DNA of 64,000 nt. It comes from Phyto melanocephala (taxonomy: Eukaryota > Arthropoda > Insecta > Diptera > Rhinophoridae). The notes beneath the pieces were generated by a model. That model made no database searches, was not told the origin of the DNA, and worked only from the letters and a program-made list of their open reading frames with translations. Numbering within the stretch: the first letter of the stretch is position 1; each line of letters begins with the position of its first letter. The stretch covers positions 56,901,997-56,965,996 of the forward strand of contig OW799237.1 in the NCBI GenBank assembly GCA_941918925.1, read 5' to 3'. Shown piece after piece: positions 43,515 through 55,594 of this stretch. The position numbers and the translations under genes are program-made.

Positions 43515-44196
43515 ACATCTTCTGGTGTTTTATTTTTAGATCGGATGACTGGTTCTCGAGTTAAGTTAGAGTTACATACCATCCGTTCATGCGTTGTTGC
43601 GTTTAATACTTTTTCACCTTTTTATACGTTTCTAAACTCAAGTTACACACAACTCTTATGTTTTAATCAGCTGTTGTGTTTATATTTTTATTAACTAAAA
43701 ACAATTTTGCCAAAATGGAAAGTAAAATTGACAATTTAAGGGAATTTATTTAGTTTATGTACATGATATTTTGTGCTACAAAAAGTTCAAAAATAACACA
43801 AGCATCAAAAAGCATCTCCTCCATTGCACTTGTTTTCTTTTAATAATAAACAAACACATCTTCTGGTGTTTTATTTTTAGATCGGATGACTGGTTCTCGA
43901 GTTAAGTTAGAGTTACATACCATCCGTTCATGCGTTGTTGCGTTTAATACTTTTTCACCTTTTTATACGTTTCTAAACTCAAGTTACACACAACTCTTAT
44001 GTTTTAATCAGCTGTTGTGTTTATATTTTTATTAACTAAAAACAATTTTGCCAAAATGGAAAGTAAAATTGACAATTTAAGGGAATTTATTTAGTTTATG
44101 TACATGATATTTTGTGCTACAAAAAGTTCAAAAATAACACAAGCATCAAAAAGCATCTCCTCCATTGCACTTGTTTTCTTTTAATAATAAACAAAC
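43515..44196 (+). repeat. Tandem duplication, 341 bp x 2, apparently identical
   Basis: The block starting 'acatcttctggtgttttatt' (43515) repeats at 43856, and I see no difference across the 341 bases, including 'catgcgttgttgcgtttaat' and 'ccaaaatggaaagtaaaatt'. It lies in the right end of the 39814-44763 element. It is recent, or an assembly artefact. Confidence 0.88.
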
Positions 44197-47100
44197 AGCA
44201 CATAATAGTTATCGATAAGTAGAATAAAAATTTTGGTAATGAAAAAATTGTGTTTAAAATTAGTTTTTTTGTATGTTTTTCTTAAAAGTAATTGTAAACT
44301 TTATTTCGAACGCTTTTTCTTTTATTAAAAACATTTTTTAATACAAAAAAATTGAAAAAATAAATCCAACACACAATCAGATTTATCAATAACATCGACA
44401 AAAAATATTATTTGTCATCCATGGCTATCAACAACCGCTGACATTTTTTCACCTTTTCTGCGACGGATACAAAAGTAGAAAGTAAACCTATTCTTTGCGT
44501 TTTGCCGTGTAACTTGTCACATACAATTACACTGATTCTACTTTTTGACAGATGCATAAAACGGAAACACGGATAGAACGCATGGTATGTAACTCCAGCT
44601 TTAGGATGAAATATGTCTCCATACCTGACTAATTTAGGGGAAAAAATTTGCCACGCCCATAAAAAAAATCATGATCTGATGGAAAAAACCGTCAACGGAT
44701 TTGAGTTTAGCGCATCAAATCCACATAGTTTTATTTAAGGGAGAATTTTGCTGCTGAGCAGTGTAATCGAAAGGTGTTCATCTGGCATCTCTGCCTAAAA
44801 ACGTAAACATCGTGTTATTTTTTGCTCTAAATTATTAAATTAATTTTATTTTTAAGAAAGTCGATACTAATACTGTTTTATGTTTTTCATTTCTGACAAT
44901 GCTGTCACAAAAAAGAAAGAAACATTGGGATAATTGCCCAAAATTCAAAGTAACTAAAGCATCAGAAATGCAAAGCAGTAATGCAAATAGATTTCATCTA
45001 CTTGCAAATGAAGAAGAGGAAGAACATGATACTCACAAGGAGGAAATACCACCAATTGTAGTGGATTCTGTCCATAGTTTTTCATCAGTTTTTGGACTAA
45101 TTGGATACAGGCATATGTTCAAAAGAATGTCCATTGGAACAAAAATAATATCAAGCTCAAGGATACTGTATAACGAGGCCTTAAATGTACTAAGAAATAC
45201 CAATTTTACACGCATGAAATAAAAGATGCAAAAACGTTTAAATTAGTGTTGTTTGGTCTTATTCAAACGAATACTAAGATAATTTGTGATGAATTTAACA
45301 TAAATCCGGTAAGTGTAATGGAAATCACCACGAAAAGATCAACCCCACGCAGATGATACGCTATAATATCTAATTGAATTTGATCATCAAGTGTCGAAGA
45401 GGGATATATCCAAAATAAGATATTTTGGTAATATTGCCGTTTTTGGAGAAGGCCACTCAAGGGCAGCAAAGGCCCAACTCAATGCACCAAATGCTCTATG
45501 TATGGTTACGGTGCTGGGAACTTTAACAGTGTAGTAGTGTGTGCAGCCTGTGCCTGTAATCACGAATTTGCAGATTGTCAATTAAAAAAAGCCGCTAATA
45601 GTGAGAACATTATCTACAACTGCTACAACTGTGCTAGGAAAAATTTTAAAAATGTAAAGCACAGAGCTGACGACCCCAAATGCCCGTGTCGTCAGGAATC
45701 CTGGAGATTCGTCAGCCAGAAATAAAGTACCACATAGGACTAATATGCTGAACTTCAACTCCGATAAAGTTAGTTTTCCGGTAAGGAACACCAATTTATA
45801 CACGTGACTCTGGTGCTAAAAGTAATGTACTGTACTCTGATGTAACAAAAAGTAAGACCCTTGTTAACAGAAATGAAGATGATATTTCTAATGAGAAATG
45901 GATACAAATATTTTCGATGCTGCCGATGCACTTTAAAGGTGCCAAAATAAGTACCACAAGCTACGAGTGCTGGGAATGATGCTTAAACATGCAATATATG
46001 TAAATCAACAGTTAGTCTCAGTGTTCATGTTATGCACTGGAATGCTCAAGGCATAACGACTGAGTCAGCAGCTTCACAGCTGGAAAAAATTTTATATGAC
46101 AAGGAAGTTGATATTCTCCTTATCAACATACGCACTGGAATTGTTTCCCAAACAATATTGCTGGTAATGAGCTTTATAGCCATAGCCTTTAATCAAACTA
46201 CTACATTTATTACTCAAATGCATTTACTCGTCTTGGACAAAATATAAATCCAGTACAGCCGTCTACAGTAGACATCTTTTTAACTAACTCTTGTCTTCCT
46301 TTTTCAACCTTGGAAACACATTCAAATATGTTGCAGTCGGACCATGTACCACCAACTTGCGTCATTTATGGAGAGGTACAGAATAGCATTTTGATGCTAC
46401 CCTTTTATAATCGAGCCGATTGGTCATCAATAACAAACTTCGTGGAAAGTGAAATAATATTACAAGAGATTGATCAAAATATTACAAACTCAAGTAATCT
46501 ACATTTAGCATTAAGTAAACTAATATCCATTGTAAAAGAAGCTACAAATAAAATACCAGCTGTTCATAGAAACCTCTTCCAACGGGAAATTTGAGAAATT
46601 AGTAAAATGCAAATTTCTCAGAGAAACAAATATAGACGCAAATATCAAAGACATAGGAATATAAATTTTTTAATGCAATTAAACTGTATTTGCAGCAGCT
46701 AAATAAGCTTATTTACTTTCACCTAAATAAAGACAGAAATGAATCTTGGTCGAAATTCATATCAAAGCTGCCTACCAGCTCTAAGAAGTTTTGGAAATTG
46801 ACAAAAACTTTAAAAGGCAAAAGCTCCACATTGTCAAATCTTCATTTAAATTGAACAATTTTAAATTCTGACGTCGAGAAGGCAAATACAATAGCTGACT
46901 TATTTGCTAGTTCATATACCATTACTTTTAACAATCCATCACCCGTGGACTCGGTTGTATCAAGATACATTAATGACCTCAATCAAACTCTTACCGATGA
47001 TACAAGTATTGAACTTACAAATTCGTTTGAGGTCAACTCGGTTGTCCCCTGCTTTAGATGGGATTAACAGCATAGTACTTAAAAATATGTCCGATTACTT

Positions 47101-47980
47101 TTTTGAAATCTTAAGTTAACTTTTTAACTTTTGTTTAAGCAATGGGTACTTTCCACTCGTTTTTAAAATGGCTAAGGTAATTCGAATCCACAAATCTGAA
47201 AAGGATCCTAAATTACGATCCAGCTATAGGCCAATAAGTATTCTAAGCCTATTAGATAAGGTGTTCGAGAAAATTATGCACACCAGAATTTAAGATTTTT
47301 TAAATTGCAATAATATCATAAATCAAGAATAATTTGGTTCAAGAACAATTTGATTTTCGAAAAGAGCACTCCACTGTACATCAACTTAAAAGAGTTGTAA
47401 ACTTTCTTGAATGTAATAAAAGTAATCGAAAAAGTACTGGACTCGATTTTCTTGATATCGAAAAAGCTTTTGACTCAATCTGGCATGATGGACTAGTGTA
47501 TAAATTAAATACGTTGCATTTTCCAAATTATCTACAAAAACGTATCAAAAGCTTTTTAGATAAACGTACGTTTGTTGTATCTGTCAATAACAATATTTCT
47601 AGTGAAAGGCAAATACCTGCGGACTTGCCGCAAGGATCAGTATTATCCCCACCACTATACTCGATATACATACATATACATATGTACATCTGATGTTACT
47701 CTAAGAAGAGACCATGATGCAGCTTTTTACGCGGATGGCAGCACCTTTATTTGTTGCGGTAAAGTGTCGGATGCGATAATTAGGACAATGTAAAATAATC
47801 TTAAATTAATTATTAAATACTATGACAAATAAAAAATAAAAGTCAATGACGATAAAACTCAAGCAATTATATTTCCATTCAACAAATCGCGAAAACGCTT
47901 TCCTACTAGATATTTATCGTCTGGGGGAATAATTATTCCGTTGAGGGACGAAATTAAATATTTTGGAGTTATCCTTGACA

Positions 47981-50900
47981 CAGTGATGGTATATCAGAAT
48001 TTCAGTCTTGTGCCAAAATTATAGCTAAAAAGTGCCAAACATCTTAAAAAGTGCCATAACAAACATGTCATGTCTACATATTTAAAAAAATTAAATTCAT
48101 TTATTCAGTTTTATTATTATATTTATAATTATATTTATTTGGTTGTTGGGTTTAAGCTGGTTTATATGCATTTCACTGGTGCTTATGCCAGATCATCAGT
48201 AAACCTTTACCCAAATTCTTGAAAAAGTTTAAAATTTTTATAAGTTATATTTTTAAATTCTCATTAACAAAATTAGAATTCAAAAATAAAACAAAAAACT
48301 ATAAAAAACTTTTTCAAAAACCCAACCAACAATTTTTTTAAATTTTGAATTTATTTTATTTTTCTAATCCCTTTAACATTTGGCTAACCGTTGGTTAACA
48401 CTAAATGTTTATAAGGGCAACCGAAAAATAAAATCTTTTATTAGAATTTAAAAATATAACTTATAAAAATTTTAAACTTTTTCAAGAAAAAACCGGAAAC
48501 CCTCGTTGACTCGAACGGGAAAAGGTCGGAGACGATGGAGGAGACGCTAGGAATACTGATAGAGGCACACTTCCAAACGGAAATGGCGGATGACGGAGAA
48601 GTTCCACAGCCCCATGACGGTAGTGCCACGACGGACATAATTATAACCGCAAAGATGGTCAGAGAGCCGATAAATAGCTTCTTGCCATATAAGGCACCAG
48701 GGCCGGACGGTATTTTTCCGGCTCTCCTACAAAGAAGCATTGACCTAATCGATATAAGGCTGGCGAATATTTTTACTACTTGCCTGAAATATGCGTATAC
48801 CCCTGTGGAATGGAGGGAGGCGAGAGTCGTTTTCATACCTAAGCCAGGGAAGGAAAATTACGCAAATCCTAAAGCTTATAGACCCATAAGCTTAACATCA
48901 TTCTTATTGAAAACCATGGAGCGTATCGTCGAAGGAATAATCAGAAGACGATTACCAGGCGATTCAATGAAATTTGGACAACACGCCTATATCAAGGGCA
49001 GATATACTGAGACTGCTCTTCAGGAAGTTGTTTATCATATAGAAAGATCCTTCGACCTGGGTGTGTATACCATGGGCGTATTCATAGACATAGAAGGAGC
49101 TTTCAATAACGTAATGACCTCGAGTCTTATCGATTTCTTGGAAAACTTAGGGTTAAGCCATGTCTTAATTGCATGGATAAGCAATATGTTAAGGAACAGA
49201 TGGATAAATTGTGAGGCAAATGGAGTAAGAAGAAGGGACAAAGTATGTCGAGGAACCCCGCAGGGAGGTATTTTATCTCCATTATTATGGGTAACTACCA
49301 TACATAGTCTACTGAGGATTCTATCGAACGAGGGATTCAAGCCTATCTGTTACGCAGATGATGTTGCGATACTGATCAGGGGGACGAATCCAAATTCTTT
49401 ATGTATGAGAGCAATGGAGGCTTTGAATATATCCTATAACTGGGCGAAGGAGCGAGGGCTCAATGTCAACCCGGAAAAGACTGAAATCTGTTTGTTTACG
49501 AGAAAGAGGAAGATACCGGTGCATAGCTATCCCATCTTTCGGAATAAGACAATTAAGATTGATAAGAAGGTCAAATACCTAGGAATAGTACTTAATTGGA
49601 GACTATCCTGGAAGGACCACATTGAATGTAAAGTGGAGAAAGCTCAAAGAATATGGGCCCTCTGCAGAAGAGTGATTGGCTCAAAATGGGGCTTAAGCCC
49701 AAGGATGACACATTGGCATCTGACATCCTTAGAGAAGAAGGTGAATATAAAACCTCTTCAAAAGATTCAGAGACAGTGCTGCATTAGTATTTGCGGCGTC
49801 ATGAGGACCACATCGACAATGGCCATTGAGAATATATTATCCATTTGGCCTATTGAGATACAGGTAAAATATGAAGCGGCCTTAGCTGCCACAAGATTAA
49901 TGGCAATATATGAGTGGCTTATAAGAGAACATAAGACCAGATACCAAAGAACAAAGGATATCTTACCGATGGGAAATATTACGGAATAAACATGTGATAA
50001 AATCCCGATGAGATATGAGAATATTAACTGCATCACCATTATACCGGAAGAGGGAGAATGGGATGAGATAATCAGGATGGGAAGCACCCACGGAATCGAT
50101 CTTTACACAGACGGTTCAAAGATTGGGGACCAAACTGGAATGGGCTTATACGACATAAGCCGAAATAGAAGCAAATACTTCCGTCTACCAGATCACAACA
50201 CTATTTTTCAGGCTGAGATCATGGCGATTACGGAAGGAATTAAATGGATAGAGGAAACGAATAGCGAAACTCCGATTCGTATCTTTACGGATAGCCAATC
50301 AGTGATTAAGACATTGAGAAAGGAGAAAGTTGAATCCCGGAACGTTTTGCAATGCAAGAGTGAGATAAACTCATATGCAAATTGTGAACATCTGGAGATA
50401 ATATGGATACCAAGCCATCACGGGCTGATCGGAAACAAGAAAGCCGACAAATTATCCAAAATGCGAGCTCTTCTGAGTACTATAACTTTGGAGAACGCCA
50501 AACCCCTTAAACGATTTAAGGATGAACTTAAACGTTGGGCAATGGAGGAACATGTCAGAAAATGGCAAAGCACTGATGTCGGTAAGGTGACAAGAACACT
50601 CTGGGGTGACCCAAATCTTGGGAAATCAAAGGAGATTCTGAGACTAAGTAGACCTACACTTAGGAAATTAACCGGTGTAATTACAGGTCATACGGAGTTG
50701 AGAACTCATCTAGCTCGCATGAGATTATCTGAGGAGACAACATGTAGAGCTCGCGAGGAAGAGGATGAGACTCTGGTACACTACCTCTGTCATTGTCCTG
50801 CGTTTGGGCATATTAAGCGCGAAAATTTTACAGTGGATACTATGCCGAACTTGGAATACCTGGGGAACTCGAACTGGAGATCCATAAGGCGTTACATTGA

Positions 50901-51178
50901 GGGGACTGGGTTCTTAAACTAGTCCGTTATTTATGGGAAATTATGTCTATGGTTTTTGCTTAAGAATTCCGTTTTCCATATGGAGCGCACAACATGCCAA
51001 CTGGGCATAAGTGCATACCTGTCATGGGTTTGGGCTTTTATACCCCTCCTTTTCAACCTAACCTAACGTATAAAATTCTAGTAAAACCTCGTTTACAAAA
51101 ATTGTATTTGTAACATTTGTTTGGGTAATTATTTTAAGGACACGATGTGGCACGATTGTGCCACTTTTGCCAACAGTG
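47981..51178. mobile_element. hAT-like element inserted in the Jockey copy, carrying a LOA retrotransposon
   Basis: The ends are CAGTGATGGTATA... and, reversed, CACTGTTGGCAAA..., imperfect inverted repeats with sub-terminal 'aagtgcca' motifs. The flanking octamers CCTTGACA (47973-47980) and CGTGGACA (51179-51186) match 6/8, consistent with an old 8-bp duplication. Joining the flanks restores the Jockey RT reading across the GVILD motif. Inside, 48218-48263 and 48437-48487 form an inverted repeat ('cttgaaaaagtttaaaattt'). The rest is a LOA-like retrotransposon (48490-51070). Confidence 0.65.
48535..50922 (+). CDS. LOA-like non-LTR retrotransposon RT and RNase H (one in-frame stop)
   Basis: A 5'-truncated ORF2: no endonuclease is seen and the copy begins near 48490. 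RT blocks: PYKAPGPDGIFPALLQ, YRPISLTSFLLKTMERIVEG, FIDIEGAFNNV, RGTPQGGILSPLLW and catalytic CYADDVAIL, then LGIVLNWRLSWKDHI. A single TAA at 49987-49989 interrupts the frame. It then continues in the same frame with RNase H (DLYTDGSKIGDQTGMG, FQAEIMAITEG, IFTDSQSVIKTL, IWIPSHHGLIGNKKADKLS) and a C-terminal zinc-finger-like block (CRAREEEDETLVHYLCHCPA). The stop at 50920-50922 is followed by a short 3' UTR ending 'caacctaacctaacg' (about 51055-51068). Order RT then RNase H with DIEGAFNN suggests the LOA clade. It is nearly intact and much younger than the Jockey copy around it. Confidence 0.82.
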
Positions 51179-51423
51179 CGTGGACAAAAAACTTTTATTT
51201 AAACAGCATGTTAATTACATTTGTGAGAAGGCAATTAAGTGTAGCCGTGCCTTATACCCCTTAATTAGCTAATATCTAAACTTAATATAAAGAACAATGT
51301 ACTTATCTAAAAAAATGTGTATTCGACCAATTCTGACCTAAGGTTGTCAAATCTGGTCCAAAAATGCTACTAAAACGCATACAAAAAAATTGCAAATCAT
51401 TCATAATAAAAACTCAAATAAAA

Positions 51424-52144
51424 CAAGTAACAGTGCTATATTCGGCCGTGCCGAATCTTATATACCCTTCACAACGTGTAGTCATGCAATAACAATTGCT
51501 TGTATCACCATTCATCCCATATAAAATACGTGCATACGTACACGTTAGAATAAATGTGGCATCGAATCCCAGCTGAGCCAAAAAAAATTTATTTTATTTT
51601 ATTTAATATATTATTTATATTTTATTATTTTTTATATTTTTTTTAAATTTTTTTTAAAAAATTTTTTTAGAAAAATTTTTAAAAAATTTTTTAAATTTTT
51701 TTGTAGTTTTTTTTATTATTTTTTTCTTATGTTTAATATTTTTTTTTTGTAATTTTTTTTGTTTGGTATGTTTTTTACATGTATGTATGTATGTATGTTG
51801 TTGTTGTAATTGTGAAAAAAACGAGGTTGTCGTGGTTTTTTGCTCATATCTCAGAAAGTTATGGGGCGATTGTGCTGAATTTCAATAGCGATTCATTCCT
51901 GGATATTTCCAAGAGATTGATACCATATACAGATCTGAGGAACATATAGTTGCTTCTAAAAGTTGATTTCAACCAACACACGGACAGACGGGCAGACGGA
52001 TAGACGGTCAGGGCTTAATCGACTCCTCTATTCATAAGCTTTCAGAAAATATATACTTTATGGGGTCGGAAATGAAAATTGTAGAAATTACAAACGGAAT
52101 GACAAAGCTATATATACCCTTGTGCACCACAGGTGAAGGGTATA
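51424..52144 (-). repeat. Dispersed repeat family B, full-length copy
   Basis: From CAAGTAACAGTGCTATATTC and the GCCGTGC hairpin to the end palindrome CCCTTGTGCACCACAGGTGA/AGGGTATA. It includes the T/A-rich tract at 51590-51770 and 'gcatcgaatcccagctgagc'. Both termini are present. Confidence 0.78.
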
Positions 52145-52164
52145 CAAAAATTCAAATATGCTCT

Positions 52165-52408
52165 CAAATAGACGAATTTTGGCGTGCAAAGTATATAATC
52201 CGAAAGAAAGTGCATTTACGTTTATATCAATTTTAATGTTTAAATTGTTGAATTCTTTTGAAATACAGCATTTCATTGTGGACGTGGTTTCTGTTGTGGC
52301 ATCTATCAATGTAAATACCATTGTATGTTTAATGGAATGCAACTTTCCTCCCAGTAAAAAAATTGTGTTTTGTAGTAGGTATATCAATAGCATTTTGTAC
52401 ATTGTCAA
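52165..52408 (-). pseudogene. Fragment of a repetitive arthropod protein family of unknown function
   Basis: The minus-strand frame reads NTIFLLGGKLHSIKHTMVFT, DATTETTSTMKCCIS, KEFNNLNI and ALSFGLYTLHAKIRLFE. From memory this resembles a multi-copy protein common in Hydra and insect genomes (GKL...STMKCY.CG...FNNL...FGLSTLHAWIRFFE) with no known function. It has lost the second Cys of the presumed CxxC, and no flanking parts are seen. Probably transposon-derived. Confidence 0.45.
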
Positions 52409-52541
52409 TTTCTTCTTGGACTACATCCACAGTTTCTTAAACCATTCTGATGCAAATATTTATATATTACTTTTGTTATTACAATACAACAAGAAAAAGT
52501 CTTATATTAAAGTATTACTTAGTTATTTGGCATATTTATAG

Positions 52542-53127
52542 ATATGTAAGTATTATCGTAAATTTAAACAATAATAATAATTATTTAAAAAAGAATAATA
52601 ATAATAACTAACAATTTTTATTTATTGCAGGTGTAAACCAAGGGTTATTATTACGTATAATTTTTGATTTTAAAGGCATGCATTTTTCAAAAAAGTATTT
52701 AAGCTTGCAATCTAAAAAATTTAATTAGTCATCAACAGCAGATGTGCAAAAAATATAGTTCCAATTTGTTGAAAATAATTCAGTATTTAGACACTGACTG
52801 TTTATACCCTACAAGAACAATGACGGTCATTTGATGCATCATCTGATGGTCATTGCTGATGGATATATACTTCAGAAGTTTTTATCATTTTATTAAGGGC
52901 AATATGCAAAAACTGATGTAAACATTCGTGTACGTGTGATTTTGTTTCTCTCTTATACTTGTGGATTTCGTAAACTAGAAAAACATACATCTGAACTGCT
53001 CACTCCACAGTATTTTACTAATCAGTACCGATGTAAACATCGTCAGAGCTGACTAATCATTACTGATGTAAACATAAACGTTTTCTGTAAGAAGAGTAAA
53101 CTAGAAATTTTTTACATACATACATAT
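52542..53127. other. No gene seen
   Basis: AT-rich sequence 3' of the five-exon gene. It has short imperfect repeats of 'actgatgtaaaca' around 52910-53080. A further 3' exon of the neighbouring gene could hide here but was not found. Confidence 0.4.
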
Positions 53128-53952
53128 TTAATTTAAATTTAAGTTGCTTACTACTGCCATTGCGAAGTCCAGCGATTTTATTTTCTCCTCAATGCTATCA
53201 ACGTCTTCCAACGTTTTTAATGGCAGCATTAAGGCGACTTCATTAAGGGAATGGTCCACTATTTCTCCCGTCATGCGGCACACCGACTGCTCCACCTTCC
53301 TTATGGAAACCTTACATTCCATAAGGATTTTTAATTGAGCCATAAGCTCAGCTTTCGGAAAATGCTGTAAAAAGTTTGGAAGTGAATGAAAAAAGAAAAA
53401 GTGGAAACTATATATATGTACTTACATTTGTCTCACATCGCTCTAAGCTTCGCGATAAAGTCTCTTGATTAGTAACAAGAGCGGCTTTCCCGTTGCTCAA
53501 GAACCTCTGGTTTTCCAGTATTTTGTTTTGCTTTACCATATTAAAATACGATTAATGTAAAAAAGAAATTGATTGTATTTAAAAGTCATAACATTATACT
53601 TACATTCTCTTCGGCTCTTCTAAGCCGGTCTTTAAGGTCTTTCTGGCCTTCTAAAATGGACACCTGCCCTTTCAGTAATTTTTGTAAAATCGCAGGAATT
53701 CCTAAAATAAATAATGTTCGATTAAATACACCTTATTAAATTAATTTACCTTCGTTTTCATCTGGCTTTGGTAAGGAATATGTGGTCCTTGGCAATGCAA
53801 TTTGGTTTGCTAAAAATTATATTATGAATATAGTTTTACATTAATAATATATATATGTACATACATTTTTAAAAAAGTATTTATTTTTTCCTACCTTGTA
53901 TACACTGGAAAAGCTCAATGACTTCTTCAAAAACATTATCTGAGAGATCCAT
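53128..53952 (-). CDS. Five-exon gene, coiled-coil protein with DUF4806-like end, 185 aa
   Basis: Exons (minus): 53952-53895, 53809-53750, 53701-53604, 53530-53426 and 53364-53128. Introns are 60-90 bases with good donors (GTAGGA, GTAAAT, GTAAGT, GTAAGT) and acceptors; all phases join. The product starts MDLSDNVFEEVIELFQCIQA, then NQIALPRTTYSLPKPDENEG, then heptad-like helical sequence (IPAILQKLLKGQVSILEGQK, DLKDRLRRAEEN). It continues to LNEVALMLPLKTLEDVDSIE and EKIKSLDFAMAVVSNL. The PLKTLEDVDSIEEKIKS block resembles the start of the DUF4806 domain common in fly proteins. The family's usual remainder is missing; a possible donor GTAAGC at about 53149 suggests one more exon. The fourth acceptor (TAAAG) is weak. 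Function unknown. With no lesions, it is probably a host gene or a young transposon-borne gene. Confidence 0.62.
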
Positions 53953-54399
53953 GTACTATATTATTATTATGGTGTTTATTATTATAATTATATAATATAT
54001 ATATATATATATATTTATATCACACTTATTAATTATTCGCCTGTATAAAATAGCGTTGCCAATGCGACACATTTTTTATTAACAGTCTTGTATATAAAAA
54101 TCTCCAAAATTCCATAATATAAAAAATCAAAATATTTCCTTTAATTTATTTTAAAAAAGGAAAAAAAAACTAAAACTTTCGAAAAACATACTCTGATGAT
54201 CAAATACGCATATCAAAATGATGCCAAATTAAAATTAATTAAAAGAGAAAATATATCAACATATTAATCAAAATTTGTTACGAAAAACGCCCTATGGCAA
54301 CGCCGACAGCAAAAATTTAATACAAAATTGCTGCAAGTGTGTTAGTAAATTAGTTTTGTGTGGATTAGTTTCCATTAGCAATTTCATGTAGGGAAGTTA
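53953..54399. other. 5' flank of the five-exon gene
   Basis: Contains an (AT)n run at about 53990-54015 and AT-rich sequence; no promoter motif is convincing. Confidence 0.4.
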
Positions 54400-54850
54400 A
54401 GTTATTATGAATTTTAAAATCATAAGCTATAAACAATAGATCATGCCGTGAGAACATAGATGGTATAACTGGTCGAATAATAGAAGACGAGAGGTATTGT
54501 TAACAAAACAAAGATCAAGAAGGGTACTTGAAGTGGTCGTAAAATGAGTTGGTATTCTATTATTAACTAAAGTTAATGCAATAGAGCTCATGTCTTCTAC
54601 AAGGCTATTTTCACCAAAATATTTGAGTTAAAGTCACCCGTTCAGATTATATTTCTGTATGCAAGAGTACATATGCTCAGATTTTCTAAGAAAGACTCCA
54701 TATTAATACTTCTATGGGGTCTATATAAAGTTCCGATTAATATGTTTTCACTGTTGTTGCAAATTTCTAGTAAAATATATTTAAACTCTGAGCATTTATA
54801 TGACAAATTTTTAATCCAGACACATTCTTTAAAAGAATTTTGATCATGTT
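54400..54850 (-). pseudogene. Non-LTR retrotransposon endonuclease fragment
   Basis: Minus-strand pieces of an apurinic-type endonuclease (EEP fold): FKYILLEICNNSENILIGTL, YRPHRSINMESFLENL, TGDFNSNIL (catalytic GDFN), then, in another frame, IPTHFTTTSSTLLDLCFVNN and a degraded SDH region. Frameshifts and a stop before TGDFN show decay. No RT adjoins it. Confidence 0.62.
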
Positions 54851-55233
54851 AGTTAAATTTAATTCGTACTTTAAGGGGGTAAAAAAGGGTAAAGACGGGT
54901 AAAATCGGTAATCTTATATCTGCTAAACTAAACATGATACAAATTAAATTGAAAAAGTATTGTAATTTGCACAAAAAATAAGCTGACAGGTGTCTGGCCT
55001 TTTTTTTATAATTTGGTACTTTTTTGGTTCCCTATATAACTTACAAACACATAAAGATAGGAAAAAAATTTAAACTGTTTTAAGTAATCCGCGAAAAAAT
55101 ATTAATAGGAATTCGGCACTTTTTTCAAATTCGCATGTATAATGGGAAAAAATTGTCCCCTTTTTTTGTTACTTTTTTTAAAGGAAACTTTTCTAATATT
55201 ATTCAATGGGCAAAATTTTATCATTATTATTAT
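54851..55233. other. No gene seen
   Basis: AT-rich sequence with 'gggtaaaaaagggtaaagac' repeats at 54875-54905; no coding evidence. Confidence 0.4.
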
Positions 55234-55594
55234 TTATACCTTCACCTGTGGTGCACAAGGGTATATATAGCTTTGTCATTCCGTTTGTAATTTCTACAAT
55301 CTTCATTTCCGGCCCCATAAAGTATATATTTTCTGAAAGCTTATGAATAGAGGAGTCGATTTAGCCCTGACCGTCTGCCCGTGTGTTGGTTGAAATTCAG
55401 CACAATCGCCCCATAACTTTCTGAGATATGAGCAAAAAACCACGACCACCTCGTTTTTTTCATAATTACAACAACAACCTACATACATACTGGTTAAAGT
55501 AAACGTGGCATCGAATTCCAGCTGAGCCAAAAAAATTTTATTTTATTTAATATATTATTTATATTTTAATTTTTTTTTAAATTTTTTTATTTTT

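Larger units (their letters stand above)
39814..44763 (-). mobile_element. 4.95-kb inverted-repeat transposon with a decayed copy of the 542-aa gene
   Basis: The left end is CACTGCTTGACAAAAAATAA. The right end (reversed) is CACTGCTCAGCAGC, with matching inner blocks 'aaaactatgtgga', 'ccatcagatc', 'cccctaaattagtcaggta' and 'gagacata'. The flanks are TAA on each side (39811-39813, 44764-44766). The terminal repeats include 'accgcaggtacccaatattg'. The gene on the minus strand (40497-43000) is broken, and another element (41432-42688) sits in it. A 341-bp tandem duplication lies near the right end. Its inverted repeats differ from those of the 15070-19628 element, so the same protein family is associated with two distinct terminal sequences. 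Confidence 0.78.
44880..51423 (+). pseudogene. Jockey-type non-LTR retrotransposon, decayed and split by an insertion
   Basis: ORF1: MLSQKRKKHWDNCPKFK at 44899, then zinc knuckles near 45489-45720 (CTKCSMYGYGAGN, VVCAACACNHEFADC, CPCRQES). Endonuclease: MHWNAQGITTESAASQLEKI at 46032 and VDIFLTNS, LQSDHVPPTC near 46270-46350. RT: SSYRPISILSLLDKVFEKIM, QEQFDFRKEHSTVHQL, DIEKAFDSIWHDGL, LPQGSVLSPPLYSIY and a mutated active site YADGS (usually FADD). At GVILD (47980) it is cut by a hAT-like element and resumes at 51187 (FYLNSMLI..., CTYLKKCVFDQF). Numerous stops and frameshifts show it is long dead. It begins about 115 bases after the 39814-44763 transposon. Confidence 0.78.
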
